Origin: Actinophytocola sp963727495
Lineage (GTDB): Bacteria > Actinomycetota > Actinomycetes > Mycobacteriales > Pseudonocardiaceae
NCBI GenBank assembly: GCA_963727495.1
Contig: CAVSGQ010000009.1
Location: 248,001 to 312,000 of the forward strand
Reading direction: 5' to 3'
DNA: 64,000 bases
Shown here: positions 17,402-26,200 of the stretch, piece after piece
How positions within the stretch are numbered: the first letter of the stretch is position 1
Layout: every line of letters begins with the position of its first letter
Notes under the pieces: model-generated
The model's database searches: none
Told to the model about the DNA's origin: nothing
Seen by the model: the letters and a program-made list of their open reading frames with translations, nothing else
Translations under genes and position numbers: made by a program

Positions 17402-17998
17402 ATGTTCAACACCCTGGACGACACCGTCTACGAGCGGCTGCTGCGGGAGCGGATCATCTTCCTCGGGTCCGAAGTGGACGACGAGGTCGCGAACCGGCTG
17501 ACCGGCCAGCTGCTGCTGCTCGCCGCCGAGGACTCCGAGGCCGACATCACGTTCTACATCAACTCGCCGGGCGGCTCGGTGACCGCCGGGATGGCCATCT
17601 ACGACACCATGCAGCTCGTCGAGCCCGACGTGTCGACGTGGGCGCTGGGCTTCGCGGCGTCGATGGGCCAGTTCCTGCTGTCCTCCGGCACCCCGGGCAA
17701 GCGGTACGCGCTGCCGAACGCCAGCATCCTCATGCACCAGCCGTCCGCGGGGGTCGGCGGTGTGGCGGCCGACGTCGCGATCCGGGCCGCCGCGTTCGCG
17801 CAGATGAAGCGTCGGATGGCCGAGCTCACCGCCGAGCGGACCGGCCAGACCCTCGACCGCATCACCTCCGACGCCGACCGCGACCGCTGGTTCACCGCGA
17901 CCGAGGCCAGGGAGTACGGCTTCGTCGACCACGTCGTGCGGCGGCTACCCGCGAACCACGAAGTCGGCGGGGCTGACGGTCGGGATGACCACCAGTAG
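17402..17998 (+). CDS. clpP: ClpP-family serine protease subunit
   Basis: 198 aa. 'YINSPGGSVTAGMAIYDTMQ' forms the substrate-binding loop. The triad is Ser87 in 'GFAASMGQFLL', His112 in 'LMHQPSAG' and an Asp in 'ITSDADRDRWF'. 'AREYGFVDHVV' ends the fold. ClpP forms a barrel that degrades unfolded proteins with an AAA+ partner; none is encoded beside it. Actinomycetes keep several clpP genes, and a single unpaired copy like this is probably an accessory one. The last 54 nt overlap the 3' end of the convergent propeller gene. Confidence 0.9.
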   Translation: MFNTLDDTVYERLLRERIIFLGSEVDDEVANRLTGQLLLLAAEDSEADITFYINSPGGSVTAGMAIYDTMQLVEPDVSTWALGFAASMGQFLLSSGTPGKRYALPNASILMHQPSAGVGGVAADVAIRAAAFAQMKRRMAELTAERTGQTLDRITSDADRDRWFTATEAREYGFVDHVVRRLPANHEVGGADGRDDHQ

Positions 17999-20456
17999 CG
18001 GCTTCTCGGCGTTCACCGCCGGCGCGTCGGCCACCTTCGCGATCACCGTGAAGTTGCCGACCGAGGCCTTCGGCATGACCAGCAGTCCCGCGCGGAACGT
18101 CCCGTCCGCCGCGGTCTGCGCCGGGCCGGTCTGCACCGCGCCGCCCATGGTGACCGCGATGGCACGCCCGGGCGCGAACCCGGTGCCGCTCACCGTGATC
18201 ACCCGGCCCGGCGGGGTGACGCCCGGCGACAGCGCGATGGCCGGGTGGGCGCCGTTGCCGCGCAGCCCGACGAGGTGCGGCGCGCCCGGAGCGGTGTCCT
18301 CGATGCGCAGCACGGCCGGCAGGTCGCCGGGCGCCGCGGGGGAGAAGCGGACCGACACCGTGCACGTCCCGCCGGGCGGCAGCGGCGCCGCCGTGCACGT
18401 CTGCGCGGCCACCGTGTAGGACGCGACCGGTTGGTCGACCGCGACCGCGGTGACGTCCATCGGCGACTCTCCGCTGTTGGTCACGGTGACCGTCGAGGCC
18501 GGACCCGTCGACAGCGGCAGCCGCTGCCCGAAGTCCAGCGGATCCGGTCCGGCCGCGAGGTGCGCGTCGCCGGGCGGCTCGCTGGTGCCGGTGCCGTGCA
18601 GCGGCACCCGGAACGCCCGGCCGTCGTCGAGCACCACCGTCAGCAGCGCGGACCGCTCGCCCTGCGCGGACGGCGTGAGCTCGACCTCGACCAGGCACGA
18701 ATCCGCCTGCTGCAGCACCACCTCCGCACACGTCGTGTCGCCGACCGCGAAGTCGCCCGCGTCCGGCCCGGCGACCTCGATCTCCGCCACGACGAGCGGG
18801 CCGATGCCCACGTGGTCGAGCCGCGCGGTCGCGTCGAACGGCGTGCCGACCCGGACGTCGCCGAACTCCAGCGGGTCCGCGCTCAGGTCCGGCCGGAACG
18901 TGCGCACGAACACGTCCGTGGTGCCGTTGTCGTCGTCGGGGACGAGGTTCGACGCGTCCGAGTCGTAGGCGACCCGCGCGCCGTTGCGGGACAGCGTCGG
19001 CGCGTGGTGGTCCGGCGTGGAGTTGCCGTTGCCGCCGCAGCCGCACCCGCCGGTGGCCGGCGAGGCCAGGGTCCCCGGTGCGGGGGGCTCGTCGGCCTGC
19101 GACCGCGAGCGGTCGGCGATCAGGTCACGCACGACGACCTGGCAGGTGACCGTGCCGGTGCCCTGCTCGCACGAGTGTGCGTCGGTGGTGTCCGCGCCGT
19201 CGTGCGCGCCCCGCCCGCCGGTGACGAACGCGACGAACCGGCCGTCGCCGGACACCGCGGGCGAGCTGCCGTCGGTGACGGCTGCCTGCGTTGGTGCGGG
19301 AGACCACGGCCGAGTCGACGGGTTCGTCGTTCTCGAGCCACACCACCCGTGCGGTTCGCCGGTCCTGCCCGTCCCGGGCGTTGAAGGCGACCACCGACCC
19401 GTCCACGGAGATCGCCGGTTCGGACGTGGCGACCTCCTCGTCCGGCGCCAGGTCGGCGTCGACCCGGACCGCGTGCCCGGTCCCGAGCTCGGTCCGCACG
19501 ATCGGGAAGAACGTGTCTTCGCCGTGGGTGTACTCGCCGCCGAACACGACGTAGCGCCCGTCCCCGGACACGTCCGGCCTGCCCTGCTCGACCAGGCTCG
19601 CGTCAGCGAGGTCCCCGTCGACGAACGTGGTGCCCGACGGCGCGGCGACCGGCCCGTCCGGGGCGGGCGCGAGCACGGCCGTCTTCACCCGGTACGGGAG
19701 GTAGGGATCGTCCTGCGTCCCGTCGAGCCAGACGATGCGTTCCGCGCCGTCGGACAGCTTCGGCCAGGAGGGGTAGTCGGTGCGGACCGAGGAATCGCCC
19801 TCGTAGACCGGCTCGGTGATCCTGACGTAGCGGTAGTCGCGCTCGCCGTTCGCCTTGGTCTCGTCGAACTCCCCGTCGCCGTCCGGGTCCCGGTCGCACA
19901 CCAGGATGTCCTGGTCGTTGTCGTCGTCGTCGACGACGATGTTGGTCGCGGTGGTCACGAACGCCACGTACCGGCCGTCCGCGGAGATCGTCGGCTGGTA
20001 GCTGGACTGGTCCGGCGGCGTCTCGCCGAAGTCCGGCTGGGGCGGCTGGGTGCCGTGCAGGTCCAGCAGCCGGTCCGGGCCGAACTTGATCACCGGCGGC
20101 GCGGGACGGGTCAGCTGGCCGCGGCTGATCATCACGGTGCGGTGGCGGGCCAGGTCGCGCACGTAGACGTTCTCGAAGTCGCCGCCGGTGCCCAGGTCGT
20201 CGAGCTGCGCGCGGCTGGTGAACGCGACCGCGCTGCCGTCGGCGGACAGCTCCTGCTGGTACCCGCGACCCGTCGCGTCCTGCGGCGCGTGGTCGCGGTC
20301 GGGCACGCTCGCGAGCGCCGTCGAGCCGGGCGCGGGCGCGGCCGTCGCGGTCGGCACCGCGGCGGCGGACAGCAGCACGACGGTGGAAACGCCGACCACC
20401 GATGCCGCGATCGTCACGGCGAGGGTGCGGTTACTGCGGGCGAATGGCTTGCGCAC
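17945..20456 (-). CDS. Secreted beta-propeller (PD40/TolB-like) and SPD-2/Hydin-like protein (apparent +1 frameshift)
   Basis: About 836 aa after skipping one base near 19283. GTG 20456 is preferred over ATG 20474 because GGAGGT lies 6 nt before it. A signal peptide (VTIAASVVGVSTVVLLSAAA) leads to propeller repeats with the word 'SADG(R/S)YVAF', three or more before the break and 'SGDGRFVAFVTGG' after it. Then come choice-of-anchor-D/ASPM-SPD-2-Hydin modules ('PLDFGQRLPLSTGPASTVTVTN') and an Ig-like end. It is probably extracellular, with an unknown ligand. The break separates Asn-Ala-Gly from Ala-Val-Thr-Asp-Gly. It converges on clpP with a 54-nt overlap. Confidence 0.75.
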
Positions 20457-20552
20457 GACGCGACCTCCAGGCATGTTTCACCGCGCCTCAACGTAAGGCG
20501 GATCGGCCGGTCCCGACCCGGGCCCGCGGGTGGCGTAGTGGACGCGCCGGGG

Positions 20553-20569
20553 CGCCCCATCGGGCAGCC
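20553..20569 (+). promoter_or_regulatory. 17-bp element shared with the LuxR-gene promoter
   Basis: CGCCCCATCGGGCAGCC occurs here and, on the other strand, at 22739-22755. In both places it reads toward the gene it precedes, ending about 70 nt upstream of the start. It contains the inverted repeat GCCC-CATC-GGGC. See the matching finding. Confidence 0.5.
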
Positions 20570-20638
20570 GGGGCCGCCCCGGCACGCACCCGTTCGCAGC
20601 CTGCCGCGCGACGCCTGGTCACCGCACACTTCCGTGGC

Positions 20639-21970
20639 ATGGGAGCCACCACGTCGATGGCGAGCAGGCAGCTGTCCGTAACCCCGGGTGAGTCGATCGA
20701 GGGCAAGGTCCTGGTACGGAACAACGGCACGCTCGTCGACCAGTTCAGTTTGGACATTGTCGGGGATGCGCGGGAGTGGGTCGAGGTCGTCCCGCGCGTC
20801 ATGAACCTGATGCCGGGACAGGACGGCGAGGCCACCGTCCGGTTCGCGCCACCGAGGAACTCCTCGGTGCTCGCCGGTTCGGTGCCGTTCGGCGTCCGGG
20901 TGCTGTCCCGGGAGGAGCCGGCCGGCTCCTCGGTCGAGGAGGGCGCGGTCGATGTCGCGCCGTTCACCGACCTTCAGGTCGAGCTGTCGCCGAAGTCGTC
21001 GAAGTGCCGCCGCAAGGCCGGCCACGAGGTCGTGGTCGACAACTCCGGCAACCACCCGATCGGGGTCGACCTGATCACCAACGACCCCGAGGAGCAGTTG
21101 CGGCTCACGCTCGACCACAGCTCGCTGATGGTGCAGCCGGGCACCTCGGCGTTCCTCAAGCTGCGGGCGAGGCCCTACGAACGGTTCCTGCGCGGCAACG
21201 AGCGCCGGCACCCGTTCCAGGTCACCGCGGTCGCCGGGGACCTGCCGCCCATCACCGCCAACGGCACCGTCGTGCAGCAGCAGCTGATGCCGAAGTGGCT
21301 GCTCCCCGCGGTCGCCGCGCTCGCCGCCGTCGCCGTCGCGCTGACCGTGCTCTGGTTCACGCTGGTCAAGCCGACCGTGCAGACCGCGGCGCGGGAGGCC
21401 GGCAAGTCCGCGGCCGAGGAGGTGCAGGCCGACCTGAAGGAGCAGGCCGACCTGGCCGAGCGCAAGGCGGTCGCCGCCGAGGAACGCGCGGCGAACGCGG
21501 AGAAGTCGGCCGCGGAGGCCAAAGCGGCGGGCGGGGGCGGTGGCGGTGGCCGCGGCGCGACGACCACGAAGGACGGCGTGGACATCTCCTCGGGGTCCGC
21601 CGTGGACTTCCGCATCACGACCGGCTCCGCGGCGACGTCGAACACGTCGGACTACGACACCTTCACGGTGCCCGCCGGGGTGGTCCCGGCCAAGAAGACG
21701 CTGGTGGTCACCGACATCATCATGCAGAACCCGCAGGGCGACGCCGGCAAGCTGCGCATCGTGCGCGGCAACGAGGTGCTGCTCGAGGTGGGCCTGGCCA
21801 ACTTCCGCGACCTGGACTACCACTTCCTGGAGCCGTGGACGTTCGGGCCGGGCGCGCCGCTGAAGGTTCAGGTCAGCTGCCAGGTGCCGGGCGCCCCGGC
21901 ACCGCCGAACGGCGACTGCACGCCGGCGGTGTCGTTCTCCGGCAGGCTGTCCGGGCCGACCCCGAGCTGA
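20639..21970 (+). CDS. eCIS-associated membrane protein (conserved actinobacterial family)
   Basis: 443 aa. Two Ig/MSP-like beta domains (about 8-100 and 110-210, e.g. 'VRNNGTLVDQFSLDIVGDAREWVEV', shown in part) precede one membrane helix (WLLPAVAALAAVAVALTVLW), an Ala/Glu coiled coil (to about 300), a Gly tract and a C-terminal beta domain. I recognise the layout 'PG..V..L.VRN.G..VDQF' from proteins repeatedly found near eCIS loci in actinomycetes. The beta part precedes the helix, so orientation is open. ATG 20657 is an alternative start with GGGAG upstream. The function is unknown; a membrane-sensing or docking role is inference. Confidence 0.65.
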   Translation: MGATTSMASRQLSVTPGESIEGKVLVRNNGTLVDQFSLDIVGDAREWVEVVPRVMNLMPGQDGEATVRFAPPRNSSVLAGSVPFGVRVLSREEPAGSSVEEGAVDVAPFTDLQVELSPKSSKCRRKAGHEVVVDNSGNHPIGVDLITNDPEEQLRLTLDHSSLMVQPGTSAFLKLRARPYERFLRGNERRHPFQVTAVAGDLPPITANGTVVQQQLMPKWLLPAVAALAAVAVALTVLWFTLVKPTVQTAAREAGKSAAEEVQADLKEQADLAERKAVAAEERAANAEKSAAEAKAAGGGGGGGRGATTTKDGVDISSGSAVDFRITTGSAATSNTSDYDTFTVPAGVVPAKKTLVVTDIIMQNPQGDAGKLRIVRGNEVLLEVGLANFRDLDYHFLEPWTFGPGAPLKVQVSCQVPGAPAPPNGDCTPAVSFSGRLSGPTPS

Positions 21971-21986
21971 GCCCGCCGGCACGGAC

Positions 21987-22025
21987 GAGGCGGGCGGACC
22001 CCGGGGTGTGGGGCCCGCCCGCCTC
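21987..22025. terminator. Bidirectional hairpin between convergent genes
   Basis: GAGGCGGGCGG (21987-21997) pairs perfectly with CCGCCCGCCTC (22015-22025). It lies between two convergent stop codons. There is no U-tract, as is common in actinomycetes. Confidence 0.7.
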
Positions 22026-22037
22026 CCGCCCGCGGGC

Positions 22038-22670
22038 TCAGATGAGACCCTCGCGCATGGCGTAGGCAACCGCGTGCGACCGGTTGCGCAGCTGGAACCG
22101 GTTGGTCACGTCGTGCAGGATGCTCTTGACCGTCCGCTGCGAGTAGCACAGCTTGTCCGCGATTTCCTTTGTGGACAGTCCGGATGCGACCAGCCGCAGC
22201 ACCTCGGTCTCCCGGCTGGTGATGCCGGCCAGGTGCAGCCCGCGCGGCTCCAGCACGTGGCGCTGCAGCCGGGACACCCGGTTCAGCAGCCGCCCCAGCA
22301 GGTCCGGCGGCAGCGCGCCCTCCCCGGCGGACGCGGCGTTGACGAGCCGGACCAGCACGTCCGGCGTGGTGTCCGCACGCCGCGCGACGGCGCACACACC
22401 GCTCTCGACCGCGGTCAGGATCTCGGTGTCGTCCAGCTCGCCGGCGATCAGCACGACCCGGCCGAACCCGCGCACCTGGAGGGTCCGCAGAAGCTGGCCG
22501 GCCCGGTCGTCGAAGTGGTCGGTCACCACCAGCGCGACCGTTCCCGGCGACGCGTCGTCCTCGTCGACCAGCCAGACCTCGGCCCGGGTGCGCAGTGCCA
22601 TCCGCACCCCGTTCTCCAGGATCGGGTCGGTCGCCCGGACGACGACCGGAACTCTGTTCTGCTCCAACAT
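22038..22670 (-). CDS. LuxR-family regulator with degenerate receiver domain
   Basis: 210 aa from ATG 22670 (a GTG at 22694 is possible). The C-terminus is a clear NarL/LuxR helix-turn-helix: 'ITSRETEVLRLVASGLSTKEIADKLCYSQRTVKSILHDV' in outline. The N-terminus follows the receiver topology, but the acidic pocket is lost (RATDP instead of a VDDHP-type sequence), 'VVTDHF' may hold the acceptor position, and the Thr/Lys switch residues are absent. It is therefore likely an atypical, phosphorylation-independent regulator. Similar LuxR genes flank eCIS clusters. A shared 17-bp element upstream links it to the membrane protein at 20.6 kb. Confidence 0.8.
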   Translation of the reverse strand: MLEQNRVPVVVRATDPILENGVRMALRTRAEVWLVDEDDASPGTVALVVTDHFDDRAGQLLRTLQVRGFGRVVLIAGELDDTEILTAVESGVCAVARRADTTPDVLVRLVNAASAGEGALPPDLLGRLLNRVSRLQRHVLEPRGLHLAGITSRETEVLRLVASGLSTKEIADKLCYSQRTVKSILHDVTNRFQLRNRSHAVAYAMREGLI

Positions 22671-22705
22671 CTCGTGCCCCGCTCTCCCTAGCACGTCCCC
22701 GACCC

Positions 22706-22737
22706 GGCGCCCGCACGCCGAAGCCCGTGCGGGTGCC
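22706..22737 (-). terminator. Hairpin downstream of the response regulator
   Basis: GGCGCCCGCACG and CGTGCGGGTGCC form a 12-bp stem with one G-T pair and a short loop. It is placed between the response-regulator stop and the LuxR gene on the same strand. It could also be a leader structure of the LuxR message. Confidence 0.5.
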
Positions 22738-22738
22738 A

Positions 22739-22755
22739 GGCTGCCCGATGGGGCG
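22739..22755 (-). promoter_or_regulatory. 17-bp element shared with the 20.6-kb gene promoter
   Basis: The minus strand reads CGCCCCATCGGGCAGCC, identical to 20553-20569, about 69 nt before the LuxR ATG. Beside it, at about 22768-22781, lies another inverted repeat (GGGAC-ACCG-GTCCC). Confidence 0.5.
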
Positions 22756-22810
22756 TCCCGGGTGCATGGGACCGGTGTCCCGGTTTTGCCCGCCCGGGGC
22801 CGCCATGCGG

Positions 22811-23467
22811 TCAGTGCGGCTGCTCGCCGAAGCCCGCCTTGCGGGCCCGGACGATCGCCTGCGCCCGGTCCGCGACGTGCAGCTTCGCGAAGATGCTCGA
22901 CACGTGGTTGCGCACCGTCTTGGGCGACAGCGACAGCCGCCGGGCGATCGTCGCGTTGCTCTCCCCGTCGGCGATCAGCGCCAGCACCTCGCGCTCGCGG
23001 GAGGTCAGCTGCGGGAACACCGTGTCCGAAGTGGCCGGTCCGGCGGTGAAGAAGCCGATCACCCGGTTGGCGACGTCGGTGCCGAAGATCGCCTCACCGA
23101 GCCCGACGGCATGCACCGCGCGGACGATCTCCTCCTGGCCGGACCCCTTCAGCAGGTACCCGCGCGCGCCCGCGCGCATCGCGGCGAACACCGACTCCGT
23201 GTCGTTGAACATGGTCAGCACGACGACACCGGTCCGTGGCCGCTCGCCGACGATCTGGCGGGTCGCCTCGATCCCGTCGATGTCCGGCAGGTGCAGGTCC
23301 ATCACCACGACGTCCGGCTCGACCGCCCGCGCGGCGTCGACCGCGTCCCGGCCGGTAGCCGCCTCGCCGACCACTTCGATCGTCGGCTCGGCGTTGAGCA
23401 CCGTGGCCAGCCCGAAGCGGAACAGCGGGTGGTCGTCGACGACCAGCACGCGCAGCTGTGCGGTCAA
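22811..23467 (-). CDS. NarL-type response regulator
   Basis: 218 aa from TTG, whose GGAGG site lies upstream and which overlaps the kinase stop as TTGA. The receiver is complete: 'VLVVDDHPLFRFGL', acceptor Asp in 'VVVMDLHLPD', 'VVVLTMFND' and Lys in 'GYLLKGSG'. The DNA-binding part has 'LTSREREVLALIADGESNATIARRL'. It pairs with the overlapping sensor kinase gene. The targets are not evident in the window. Confidence 0.92.
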   Translation of the reverse strand: MTAQLRVLVVDDHPLFRFGLATVLNAEPTIEVVGEAATGRDAVDAARAVEPDVVVMDLHLPDIDGIEATRQIVGERPRTGVVVLTMFNDTESVFAAMRAGARGYLLKGSGQEEIVRAVHAVGLGEAIFGTDVANRVIGFFTAGPATSDTVFPQLTSREREVLALIADGESNATIARRLSLSPKTVRNHVSSIFAKLHVADRAQAIVRARKAGFGEQPH

Positions 23468-25725
23468 CTGCCCTCCTTCGGCAACGGGAGCGTGGCGAAC
23501 ACCCGGGTGCCGCCGTCGTGGTCGGCCTCGACCAGGCACTCGCCACCCAGCTCGATGGCCCGCTCGCGCATCGAGGAGAGCCCGACGCCGTTGCCCGTAC
23601 CGGCGGCCGGGCCGGCGGGCAGCCCGACGCCGTCGTCCACGACCTCGATGTGCAGGTCGTCGTCGACCCACAGGCGCACCGCGCAGGAGCTGGCGGCCGC
23701 GTGCCGGGTCACGTTGGTCAGCGCCTCGCAGACGATCCGGTAGGCGGCCACGTCCACCGGCGCGGGCAGCCGCGGCATGGTGGACGGGACCTCGAGCACG
23801 ATCGTCACCCCGTCCGGACCGTCGTCCGGCCCCGCGGTGCGGCTGGCGAGCGCGCCCGCGTACTCCCGGATCGCCGGGACCAGCCCGAGCCGGTCGAGCC
23901 TGGGCGGGCGCAGCCCGTGCGCGATCCGGCGCACCTCGACGATCGCGGCCTGCAGCTCGTCGCGCAGCCTGCCGAGCAGCTCCCCGGTGGGGGTGGCCTC
24001 GCCGACCGTGCGGCGGCTGACGTCCAGGCCGAGCGCGACCGCGGCGAGCGTGGGGCCGATGCCGTCGTGCAGCTCGTGCAGGATGCGCCGCCGCTCCAGC
24101 TCGCGGGCGTGGACGAGGCGGTCGCGGCTGCGGCGCAGGTCCCGGGTGAGGCGCGCGGTGTAGACGGCCGCGCCGGCGTGCCGGGCCACCTCGGCGAGCG
24201 CGGTCCGGTCCCGCCGGGTCAGCTCCCGCTGCGAGCGCCTGCCGATCACCAGCGTGCCCACCGGCTCGCCGTGGAAGGCGAGCGGCATCCGGTGTGGCTC
24301 GCCGGCCGGGGTGCCGACGCTCGCCGCGGTCTCGCGGTGGCCGCGCGTCTGGATCTCGATGGCGAGGTAGGGCAGCCGGAGCGCGGCGGCGACGGTCTCG
24401 ACGATCTCCGGCAGCATCGTGCTCGCCGTCGGGGTGTTCTCCAGCCGGGACGCGAGCGCGGAGACCACCCGGTAGGGGTCGTCGCGCTCGCCGTAGAGCC
24501 GCTTGTTGACCAGCGCCTGGAGCCGGGTGCGGAACGGCTGGACGAGCACCGCGATGGTCGCGGCGACGGCGGCCTGCTGCCAGATCGCGTCGACGGTCGG
24601 CAGGACGAGGGACAGCGCGCCGACGACCGCGACGTAGAGGCCGACCACGCCGGCCGACAGGGCGCCGTAGACCAGGGAGCGGCTGACCGCGACCTCGATG
24701 TTGAGCGCGCGGTGCCGCAGGACGGCCGCAGCCATGACGATGGGCACCAGGGCGAACGGCAGCGCCTGGTACTCGGGGGCGACGACCGGCCGTCCGGTGA
24801 GGACGATCGGGACGACCCAGACCGCGGCGTAGGCGGTGGTGCTGGCAGTGAGGGAGCCGATCAGCCACAGCAGCGGGCGCCGGGCGCGGTCGGCGTGCCG
24901 GTACCGCCGGACGAGCACGGCGACGATCAGTGCGGGGTAGACGGTGAGGGTCGCGAGGACCGGCGTGGCGAGCGAGTACAGGCGCCGCACCGGATCGTCG
25001 AACACGGCGAGGGCGATCGCCGCGGCGATCCCGCAGACGGCCACCGTGCCGAGATACGCACCGCCGACTCGCAACCCGTGAAATCTCGTTGTGGTAACGC
25101 CTGGGAAGGCGATCGCGAAGTGCAGCACCGCACCCCACAGCAGAGCGAAGGCGGCCTCGCCGCCGTACCACCGCCAGAACTGATCCCCCGCGACGAGGTC
25201 CAGCGCGGTCAGCGGGAAGAACCCGGCGCCCGCGGTGGCGACGATGCCGAGGGAGGAGGTGACCAGCGCCGCGCGGGCGGCCGGGTCGCGGGGCCGCGCC
25301 CAGACCACGGTGATCGAGGTGGCGAGCAGGAGGGCGACCACGAGGAGCATGGGCCACCAGCCGGTGAGGCCGCGCAGGACGGGGTAGTGCCGCAGCGGGA
25401 CGCGCAGGTCGAGGATCTGCCCGTCCCGCCGGACCTGGTAGGTGAGCGTGTCACCGGCCACGCCCCGCGCCCCGCCCGGCCACCCGCCCAGCTTCTCCCC
25501 GTCAATTGCAACGATTTCATCACCAAGCCGGAAGACCGTCCCGGCCTCCCGATCGGACACCACGACGTGTCCGAAGGAGACGGCGTGCCGGGCGGGGCTG
25601 ACCGTGGTGCCGTCGGTCGGCGCGTCGGCGCGGGACCAGACACACCAACCGGCCACCCCGAGGAGGGCGAGGGTGAGCAGTAGGAGCGAGGCGGGTACAC
25701 GCCGCGCGCCCGCCGGGCCGAACAC
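23464..25725 (-). CDS. Membrane sensor histidine kinase (HisKA_3) with PDZ-like domain
   Basis: 753 aa from GTG 25725, the only in-frame start before the first membrane helix (SLLLLTLALLGVAGWCVW). An extracytoplasmic PDZ-like segment follows ('LGDEIVAIDGEKLGGWPGG'), then about eight membrane helices to roughly residue 320, a GAF-like part ('VGTPAGEPHRMPLAFHGEPVGTLVIG'), the phospho-His in 'RRILHELHDGIGPTLAAV', and an ATPase domain ('EALTNVTRHA', 'VDDGVGLP', 'GNGVGLSSMRERA'). The architecture recalls ComP-like kinases. It is translationally coupled to its regulator. The ligand is unknown. Confidence 0.9.
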   Translation of the reverse strand: MFGPAGARRVPASLLLLTLALLGVAGWCVWSRADAPTDGTTVSPARHAVSFGHVVVSDREAGTVFRLGDEIVAIDGEKLGGWPGGARGVAGDTLTYQVRRDGQILDLRVPLRHYPVLRGLTGWWPMLLVVALLLATSITVVWARPRDPAARAALVTSSLGIVATAGAGFFPLTALDLVAGDQFWRWYGGEAAFALLWGAVLHFAIAFPGVTTTRFHGLRVGGAYLGTVAVCGIAAAIALAVFDDPVRRLYSLATPVLATLTVYPALIVAVLVRRYRHADRARRPLLWLIGSLTASTTAYAAVWVVPIVLTGRPVVAPEYQALPFALVPIVMAAAVLRHRALNIEVAVSRSLVYGALSAGVVGLYVAVVGALSLVLPTVDAIWQQAAVAATIAVLVQPFRTRLQALVNKRLYGERDDPYRVVSALASRLENTPTASTMLPEIVETVAAALRLPYLAIEIQTRGHRETAASVGTPAGEPHRMPLAFHGEPVGTLVIGRRSQRELTRRDRTALAEVARHAGAAVYTARLTRDLRRSRDRLVHARELERRRILHELHDGIGPTLAAVALGLDVSRRTVGEATPTGELLGRLRDELQAAIVEVRRIAHGLRPPRLDRLGLVPAIREYAGALASRTAGPDDGPDGVTIVLEVPSTMPRLPAPVDVAAYRIVCEALTNVTRHAAASSCAVRLWVDDDLHIEVVDDGVGLPAGPAAGTGNGVGLSSMRERAIELGGECLVEADHDGGTRVFATLPLPKEGS

Positions 25726-26163
25726 GTATGGATCATCCCGCAGCGGGGAGGCTTCCGGACAGCCCGGAGCGCGAGACCCGCCCGATCGGAGTGCCGGTTG
25801 GTCCCATTCCGCCGTCGCGGTCCAGAAGAGACACTCAGGGTGGTCGTGCCGGTCGCACGACCACCCGACCGTTGGTCGTCGCGGCGCGGGAACCGACGTG
25901 GCGCCCCGGACCGGGGCGGCGTCGGCGGGCCGAGGGCGCCGCGCGGAAGGCGAGCGCGGAAGGCGAGCGCGGAAGGCGAGCGCGGGAGGCGAGCGCTGTT
26001 GTGCCCGCTCGCGATGGTGGGCGCCGGGTGCCCGCGTGGTCGGTGGGTGCCCGCTGGGGCGGCGACCGCGTTGGCTGCGGGTGCTTGCGGATGGCGGGCG
26101 CGGATGGCGGATGCCCGGGCGGCCCTGTTTCGCCGCCTGGTTCACCGGTGCGCCGGTCGCGGA
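25726..26163. other. 438-nt intergenic region upstream of the kinase
   Basis: No convincing gene. It holds a 13-nt tandem repeat (25942-25993), a Gly/Arg-coding-like GC tract, and must contain the promoter for the two-component operon, though no clear -10/-35 pair is seen. Confidence 0.5.
25942..25993. repeat. 13-nt tandem repeat, four copies
   Basis: The unit CGCGGAAGGCGAG is repeated three times exactly, and the fourth copy differs by one base (CGCGGGAGGCGAG). It is intergenic. Confidence 0.85.
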
Positions 26164-26194
26164 GCCGGCCACCCCGGGAGTCGGGGTGGCCGGC
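26164..26194 (-). terminator. Strong hairpin terminator
   Basis: GCCGGCCACCCC and GGGGTGGCCGGC form a perfect 12-bp stem with a 7-nt loop. It begins 7 nt past the stop at 26201. This supports that stop as the true end of the membrane protein gene. Confidence 0.8.
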
Positions 26195-26200
26195 CCGGAC

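Noticed and set aside
22811..25357. One 848-residue leftward protein
   Set aside because: Only the last 218 residues form a domain (response regulator). The rest is the kinase gene read in the wrong phase.
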